From: Clostridium sp.
GTDB taxonomy: Bacteria > Bacillota > Clostridia > Clostridiales > Clostridiaceae
Assembly: GCA_003539755.1 (NCBI GenBank)
Contig: DPOH01000170.1
Coordinates: 1 to 9,436 of the forward strand
Length of the DNA: 9,436 bases
Reading direction: 5' to 3'
In this document: positions 5,329 through 9,436 of the stretch, piece by piece
How positions within the stretch are numbered: the first letter of the stretch is position 1
Layout of the letters: every line of letters starts with the position of its first letter
Translations under genes and position numbers: made by a program
The notes under the pieces: model-generated
The model's database searches: none
Seen by the model: the letters and a program-made list of their open reading frames with translations, nothing else
Told to the model about the DNA's origin: nothing

Positions 5329-7695
5329 TTATTCCACTCCTCTTCTATAGTGGCCTTTTGTATACATTTTGTTTTCATTTTTCTTTCCAGTCTTAACTTG
5401 ATTTAATACATCCTTAACTTCCTCATAAGTCTCATCTAGGAAATCCACTCTGAAGTTTGAAATATTAAATCCTTTCATTTCATCAACTTCTTCTATTAAA
5501 TTAGTAGGAAGTGAATTTAATATATGACTTCTACAATAATTATCACATAAAACTCTAAACTTTTCATTCATTCTATCAATTAATGTGAAATTATCTTTCA
5601 TACATTCTCCACTACATTCTTTTTTAGCTGACTTATTTCCAAATGTACTTCCTACTGGACAATATTCACTCACCATAAGTTCTGCTTTACCGTAAATATT
5701 TACGCCCACTCTGCACTTAATATCCTTCATAGTTTCTTTAATTTCTTTTCTATTAAGTTCAAGACTTAGACATGGTATATCAATATCTTCTCCATAAAAT
5801 TCTGCACTTTCGTGATTAAATATATTCAGCTTATAATCTCCTATTATGAATAATTTATCTTTATATAATCTAATTATTCCTGCATTAGAAGTAATTATTC
5901 CTCTTATATATGGAGATACTTCCTCTATTACTTTAACTATGAAATCAAATTCTTCCTTTATTATTTCAGGAACCTTTAAGAATATATTCTTATTATATTT
6001 TTCTGAAGCTTCACATAATTCCTTTAAATCACCTTTATTTAAAGATCCTTTAACTCTGCTATAGAATATATCTAGTGCTATATTTTTAGCATTATCGTCT
6101 TCAACTAATGCTTTTAATTGATCTTTTGTAACACAGCTATATATATATCCAAGTTCACCATCAAACTTTGCTGTTTTTTCCTTTATTTCTTCCATTACAC
6201 GTTTTCTTCTATAATCACTTGTATTATCTTTTAATATCTTTTCAAATAATTCTCTTCTTAAATTATTTAATGAAGATATTCTTATAAATCCATCATCAAA
6301 TACTGTAAATTCAATATTGTTAAATTTATAAGGTATTTCCCCTGATTTCATTAATGACTCTGCTACTCTTTCTCTTGTTAATGGTTTATTAGTTGCTTCT
6401 TCCACTATTTCACCATATACCTTATACTCTTTACCATTATAAACAGTCTTTATTACAAGAGGTGCATTAACCTTAAATTCAACTTCAGCTTTCATTTCTA
6501 TTTTTCTTAAATATGGCTTTGTATAGTCCTTTAATTCATCATAAAGTTTTTTATCAGACATCTTAAATAGTCTGTATCCTTTTTTGTATCCACCAGTTGG
6601 GAAAAGTTTAACCCTATCACCTTTATGTGCTTCTTTAACTTCTTTTCCTTTTAATATAATTTTGCTTAAAGTAAATCCGTCATCATCAAATCTGATTCCG
6701 TCGCCTAAACCTACATTTTCTTCTAGTATAACTTCGCCACTATCTTGAACCTTTCCAATAAATACTCCCGTATTCTTTGGATAATTAAAGCTCATCATAT
6801 CTCTTCCAACATTTTTATGAAGATATGCTTTAGCAAATCCTTCTCTGTTAAAAAGCTTTGCTAAATCCTTTCTTCCCTTTTTCAAGTCAAACTTAATATT
6901 TTTTTCTACTCTATCAATAGCTTTTCTATAAGTTTGGGTTACTCCCGCAACATATTCAGGTTTCTTCATTCTTCCTTCAAGCTTTAATGATGCTACACCA
7001 CTTTTTATTATTTCTTCTATATCATCAATTAAACACGTATCTTTAGTACTTAAAAGATATCCCTTTCTTTCACCTGAATGTTCTCCTTGCAATGTATATT
7101 GCATTCTACAAGTTTGAGCACATCTTCCTCTATTACCGCTTCTTCCACCAATCATTGAGCTCATTAAACATTGTCCTGAATAACATACACAAAGCGCACC
7201 ATGAACAAAAATTTCTGTTTCTATTCCTAAATCAGTAGAAATATATTTTATTTCATCTAATGTAAGTTCTCTAGATAAAACTATTCTATGAAGTCCCTTT
7301 TCTCTATAATAAAGAGCGCCTTCTCCATTATGAACAGTTAATTGAGTTGATGCATGAAGTTCAAAATCTGGATATACGCTTTTAATTAAGCTTATAAGAC
7401 CTGTATCTTGAATAATAAGCGCATCAACACCTATTTCATATAAATATCCTACATATTTTAATGCTTCCTGTAATTCACTCTGTTTTAAAAGTGTATTCAT
7501 AGTTACATGAACTTTTAGACCATAACTGTGGGCATAATCAACAGCTTTCATCATAGTTTCATTATCAAAATTAGAAGCATAAGCTCTTGCAGAGAACTTG
7601 CTTCCACCAAGATATATTGCATTTGCTCCATTATTTACAGCTGCAATTAAGCTTTCCCAACTTCCTGCTGGAGCTAATAATTCAATCTTACTCAT
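5329..7695 (-). CDS. U32-family protein, RlhA-like with DUF3656-type region (probable RNA base hydroxylase)
   Basis: A 788-residue cytoplasmic protein. Residues 1 to about 300 are the peptidase-U32 domain: it opens with ELLAPAGSWESL, contains NNGANAIYLGG (21-31), and has the family signature EIFVHGALCVCYSGQCLMS (161-179) followed by GRCAQTC (190-196). The cysteines at 169, 176, 192 and 196 suit the Fe-S or metal site of this group; Cys171 is extra. A central region (about 380-500) corresponds to the DUF3656 part of the long family members. A C-terminal domain ends with a second cysteine set (679, 694, 698, 717, 721). Despite the peptidase name, characterised relatives hydroxylate RNA: RlhA modifies a 23S rRNA cytidine, and TrhP acts on tRNA wobble uridine. 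The RlhA-like role is inferred from length and layout. The start is the ATG at 7693-7695, with AGGAGG (7703-7708) seven bases upstream. A short hairpin (7715-7735) lies just before that site. It is the first gene of the mutS2 group. Confidence 0.9.
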   Translation of the reverse strand: MSKIELLAPAGSWESLIAAVNNGANAIYLGGSKFSARAYASNFDNETMMKAVDYAHSYGLKVHVTMNTLLKQSELQEALKYVGYLYEIGVDALIIQDTGLISLIKSVYPDFELHASTQLTVHNGEGALYYREKGLHRIVLSRELTLDEIKYISTDLGIETEIFVHGALCVCYSGQCLMSSMIGGRSGNRGRCAQTCRMQYTLQGEHSGERKGYLLSTKDTCLIDDIEEIIKSGVASLKLEGRMKKPEYVAGVTQTYRKAIDRVEKNIKFDLKKGRKDLAKLFNREGFAKAYLHKNVGRDMMSFNYPKNTGVFIGKVQDSGEVILEENVGLGDGIRFDDDGFTLSKIILKGKEVKEAHKGDRVKLFPTGGYKKGYRLFKMSDKKLYDELKDYTKPYLRKIEMKAEVEFKVNAPLVIKTVYNGKEYKVYGEIVEEATNKPLTRERVAESLMKSGEIPYKFNNIEFTVFDDGFIRISSLNNLRRELFEKILKDNTSDYRRKRVMEEIKEKTAKFDGELGYIYSCVTKDQLKALVEDDNAKNIALDIFYSRVKGSLNKGDLKELCEASEKYNKNIFLKVPEIIKEEFDFIVKVIEEVSPYIRGIITSNAGIIRLYKDKLFIIGDYKLNIFNHESAEFYGEDIDIPCLSLELNRKEIKETMKDIKCRVGVNIYGKAELMVSEYCPVGSTFGNKSAKKECSGECMKDNFTLIDRMNEKFRVLCDNYCRSHILNSLPTNLIEEVDEMKGFNISNFRVDFLDETYEEVKDVLNQVKTGKKNENKMYTKGHYRRGVE

Positions 7696-7889
7696 ATTTT
7701 TTCCTCCTAAGTAAATCTTCTTTTTTGTAGAAGACATTCACTTTATCAACCAAAATATATGCCAAAACATTTAATTAATAAAATAACGTTTATGATTTAA
7801 TAATCTTCTCATTAATTCTATTTTTCATCATAAATTATAATATACTTAATTAATTGAGTTGTTTTATAGTAACTTCAATTCCATATTAA

Positions 7890-7918
7890 ATCTTACCCAT
7901 TAGATATAAATGCGTCAA
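7890..7918 (-). promoter_or_regulatory. Sigma-A promoter of the U32-mutS2-DUF523 gene set
   Basis: On the minus strand the -35 TTGACG (7913-7918) and -10 TAAGAT (7890-7895) are separated by exactly 17 bp (7896-7912). Each box differs from the consensus TTGACA/TATAAT by one or two bases. Transcription would start near 7883, leaving a leader of about 190 bases before the U32 start codon, long for a housekeeping gene. Confidence 0.75.
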
Positions 7919-7920
7919 GT

Positions 7921-7941
7921 TAATAATATCATATATTATTA
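7921..7941. promoter_or_regulatory. AT palindrome next to the U32 promoter, possible operator
   Basis: A perfect inverted repeat with arms TAATAATA (7921-7928) and TATTATTA (7934-7941) around TCATA, two bases upstream of the -35 box. Its position between divergent promoters suits a regulator site, but the base composition makes chance AT palindromes common. Confidence 0.35.
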
Positions 7942-8004
7942 TAGTGTTTATTGATGATTATACATTTTTTGCAAAAACATAATTTCATTATAATTTATAA
8001 CTTT

Positions 8005-8032
8005 TTGCTAATTATAAGATTATATAGATAAA
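8005..8032 (+). promoter_or_regulatory. Possible promoter of the small plus-strand gene
   Basis: TTGCTA (8005-8010) and GATAAA (8027-8032) are 16 bp apart, giving a start near 8039 and a leader of about 24 bases. A perfect TATAAT at 7989-7994 is an alternative -10, but its best -35 (TTGCAA) is only 14 bp away. Neither choice is secure. Confidence 0.3.
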
Positions 8033-8062
8033 TTTAATTTTATATTATAGGAGTGTGAATTT

Positions 8063-8419
8063 ATGGCAATAACTAACGTAGTATCAAATTCATCAAAACT
8101 ATTTAAGGATGTAATCGTAATAAATAAAACAAATACTAATTTAAATAATATACATTTATCGTACGAAGGATTCGAAAGGCCTGTTTTAAAAATATTAGAT
8201 TTACCTAAAGGACAGCAGTTAAAAAAAAGTTTATTGATTGATTATTTAGAAAAACCTACCAAACTTTTTTTAATCTATAATGTAAATGATAATGAGGAAA
8301 AAAGTGTATTAGCTTATGATAGCCTATGGCATGATGACTTAAGCCTCTTAGTTTTAAGAATAGAAAATGATGGTGATTCATTAAAGGTAGATTATACCCT
8401 AAATGATATTGACCATTAA
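8063..8419 (+). CDS. Small protein of unknown function (118 aa)
   Basis: I do not recognise this protein. It is the only plus-strand gene in the window. The ATG follows AGGAG (8049-8053) with nine bases between, and its codons are as AT-rich as its neighbours', so it is very likely real. The 118 residues contain no cysteine, signal peptide or membrane segment. The pattern is of alternating short hydrophobic strands (VIVINKT, IHLSYEG, LKILDLP, LFLIYNV, LLVLRIEN, LKVDYTL) separated by polar turns, suggesting a small all-beta, soluble domain, perhaps an Ig- or C2-like sandwich. Residues 1-12 are polar and Ser/Asn-rich. It is transcribed divergently from the U32 gene and convergently with the coiled-coil gene, sharing a terminator with the latter. 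Confidence 0.8.
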   Translation: MAITNVVSNSSKLFKDVIVINKTNTNLNNIHLSYEGFERPVLKILDLPKGQQLKKSLLIDYLEKPTKLFLIYNVNDNEEKSVLAYDSLWHDDLSLLVLRIENDGDSLKVDYTLNDIDH

Positions 8420-8425
8420 CTATAT

Positions 8426-8475
8426 TAAAATAGAGAAGCCTAGACTTCTCAAAGTGTCTATGCTTCTCTATTTTA
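8426..8475. terminator. Bidirectional intrinsic terminator between convergent genes
   Basis: Two 20-bp arms (8426-8445 and 8456-8475) pair with one mismatch around a 10-base loop. The outer ends are TAAAATAGAGAAGC and GCTTCTCTATTTTA, so each strand has an A-run before and a T-run at the end of the stem. It lies 6 bases after the plus-strand stop codon and 2 bases after the minus-strand stop codon, serving both genes. Confidence 0.9.
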
Positions 8476-8477
8476 TA

Positions 8478-9436
8478 TTATCTTCTTTTTACTATTGGAC
8501 CAACTTGTATACTCTTTAATCTTGCAATTTCTACTTCACTATCTATTACTTTTGCTTGAAGTTCAAATAATCTATGCTGCGATGTTCTAGCATCTTCATT
8601 CAACTTATTATTTTCTGCTTCAAATTTTTCTTTCTGTGTCTTAAGTTCTTCCATTTTCTCTTTACATTCATTTAATACTTTTGTTTGTTCTTCACATTCA
8701 TATTTAACTTTTTCTAGTTCACTAGACACTTCACTTATCTTTAATTTTTTTTCTTCAATATCATTCTTTAAATTAGAAAGTGTATCTTGCTTCTCTTCAA
8801 GTTCTTTTTCTAATTTTATTGTAGTTGATGTCTTAATTTCAAGCTCTTCATTAAGTTTTTTAAGATTTATTTCTTTACTTTCCAATTCACTATTTAAGTT
8901 ATTTATTTCTTTATCTTTTAAAGAAATTTCATTTTTACTATATTCTTTAGTTTCTGCAAGTTCACTTTCAAGTTTTTCATTTTCTTTCTTAGCTAAATTT
9001 ATTTCACTTTCAAGTTTTTCTTTTGCATCCTGTAATCCTTCTATTTCCTCTGATAATCCATCATTTACATCTGTAAGATCAGCCAGTTCACTTTGCATTT
9101 TTTCTTCATTAGACTTTAATACTCTAACTTCTTCTTCTAATAAATGTTTGTTAGAAGAAAGTTCTTCAAACTTCTTAGTTAATTCTTCATTTTCTTTAGA
9201 TGCAATATTTAATTTATTGTTGTATTCTTCTGCTTGTTTGTCATATTCATCAGATAAATCATTCAACTGTTTGTCTAATTCTGATTTTTCCAAGTTACTC
9301 TTATTTATTTCTTCTGATAATTTATTAACTTTATCTTGTTCATTCTTTAATGAGGTATTTAAATCTTTTTCTATAATTATAAGTTCTCCAATCTTATTTT
9401 TTAGAGCATCCTTTTCAGTTGCAGTCTTCTTAGCCA
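8478..9436 (-). CDS. Long coiled-coil protein, 5' end at or beyond the right edge
   Basis: The frame is open from the stop at 8478-8480 to the right edge, giving 318 complete residues; the TTG at 9291-9293 is an internal codon with no ribosome binding site and should not be taken as the start. Nearly the whole protein is a coiled coil rich in Glu, Lys, Leu and Asn with heptad spacing, including a 14-residue internal repeat of EKLESE. Only the last 35 or so residues break the pattern, starting near RTSQHRLFELQ and ending with the basic, proline-containing tail SIQVGPIVKRR. There is no membrane segment or signal peptide in the visible part. Coiled coils of this composition match SMC, myosin-like and structural proteins by bias alone, so I give no function. 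The edge reads xTG-GCT-AAG-AAG, so the true start may be the codon cut by the edge, giving a complete 319-residue protein. Confidence 0.85.
   Translation of the reverse strand, partial: AKKTATEKDALKNKIGELIIIEKDLNTSLKNEQDKVNKLSEEINKSNLEKSELDKQLNDLSDEYDKQAEEYNNKLNIASKENEELTKKFEELSSNKHLLEEEVRVLKSNEEKMQSELADLTDVNDGLSEEIEGLQDAKEKLESEINLAKKENEKLESELAETKEYSKNEISLKDKEINNLNSELESKEINLKKLNEELEIKTSTTIKLEKELEEKQDTLSNLKNDIEEKKLKISEVSSELEKVKYECEEQTKVLNECKEKMEELKTQKEKFEAENNKLNEDARTSQHRLFELQAKVIDSEVEIARLKSIQVGPIVKRR

Larger units (their letters stand above)
7696..8062. other. Divergent intergenic region (367 bp) with promoters for both neighbours
   Basis: A very AT-rich stretch between the divergent U32 gene and the small plus-strand gene. 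It holds the U32 ribosome binding site (7703-7708), a 6-bp stem GTCTTC/GAAGAT with one G-T wobble and a 9-base loop (7715-7735), a roughly 190-base U32 leader, a strong minus-strand promoter (7890-7918), an AT palindrome (7921-7941), and weak plus-strand promoter matches (about 7966-8033). I see no heptamer array, RNA gene or credible small ORF here, and no recognisable riboswitch in the leader. Confidence 0.7.

Noticed and set aside
3285..6064. Plus-strand ORFs over mutS2 (3285-3470) and the U32 gene (5846-6064)
   Set aside because: Antisense shadows inside clearly conserved genes, with low-complexity translations.
7696..7737. ATG start adding 14 residues to the U32 protein
   Set aside because: The added codons run through a hairpin and the AGGAGG at 7703-7708, which is well placed for the ATG at 7693-7695; the family's N-terminal motif ELLAPAGS follows that ATG directly.

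Overview
The window is strongly AT-rich. It has strong AGGAGG-type ribosome binding sites, compact genes, and the neighbour pair U32-family protein / mutS2. This points to a low-GC Firmicute, most likely a Clostridium or close relative; I cannot name the species from sequence alone. Nothing looks like a phage, plasmid or insertion sequence.

Layout, left to right. A minus-strand gene is cut by the left edge (1-155, N-terminus of a probable GNAT acetyltransferase). To its right is an intrinsic terminator (198-234), which ends the next minus-strand gene, an APC-superfamily amino acid antiporter (245-1570) with its own extended -10 promoter. Then come three larger minus-strand genes, transcribed in the order U32-family protein (5329-7695), mutS2 (2804-5164) and a DUF523/TudS-type Fe-S protein with an unusual C-terminal extension (1819-2559). 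A clear sigma-A promoter (TTGACG, 17 bp, TAAGAT) at 7890-7918 starts this set. Divergently, a small plus-strand gene of unknown function (8063-8419) faces a long coiled-coil protein gene on the minus strand (8478 to the right edge). The two share a bidirectional terminator with 20-bp arms.

The most interesting part is not protein-coding. The two gaps on either side of mutS2 (2577-2797 and 5183-5321) are filled almost completely by two diverged copies of one structured repeat. Each copy has a tandem array of 7-bp units on the left, a perfect palindrome, a conserved AT-rich core (25 of 28 positions identical between copies), a second perfect palindrome, and an array of the reverse-complement 7-bp unit on the right. 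Unit and palindrome sequences differ between the copies, but pairing is kept. Each element starts just upstream of one gene's ribosome binding site and ends 6-7 bases from the stop codon of the gene on its other side. They look like small non-autonomous, hairpin-forming elements that settled between genes of an operon.

Functionally, the central genes suggest RNA and ribosome care: U32/RlhA-type proteins hydroxylate RNA bases, TudS-type proteins remove sulfur from thiolated bases, and MutS2 acts on collided ribosomes or recombination intermediates. Their grouping as one functional unit is inference. Minus-strand starts for the DUF523, mutS2 and U32 genes were chosen by ribosome binding site and are downstream of the longest possible ORF starts.
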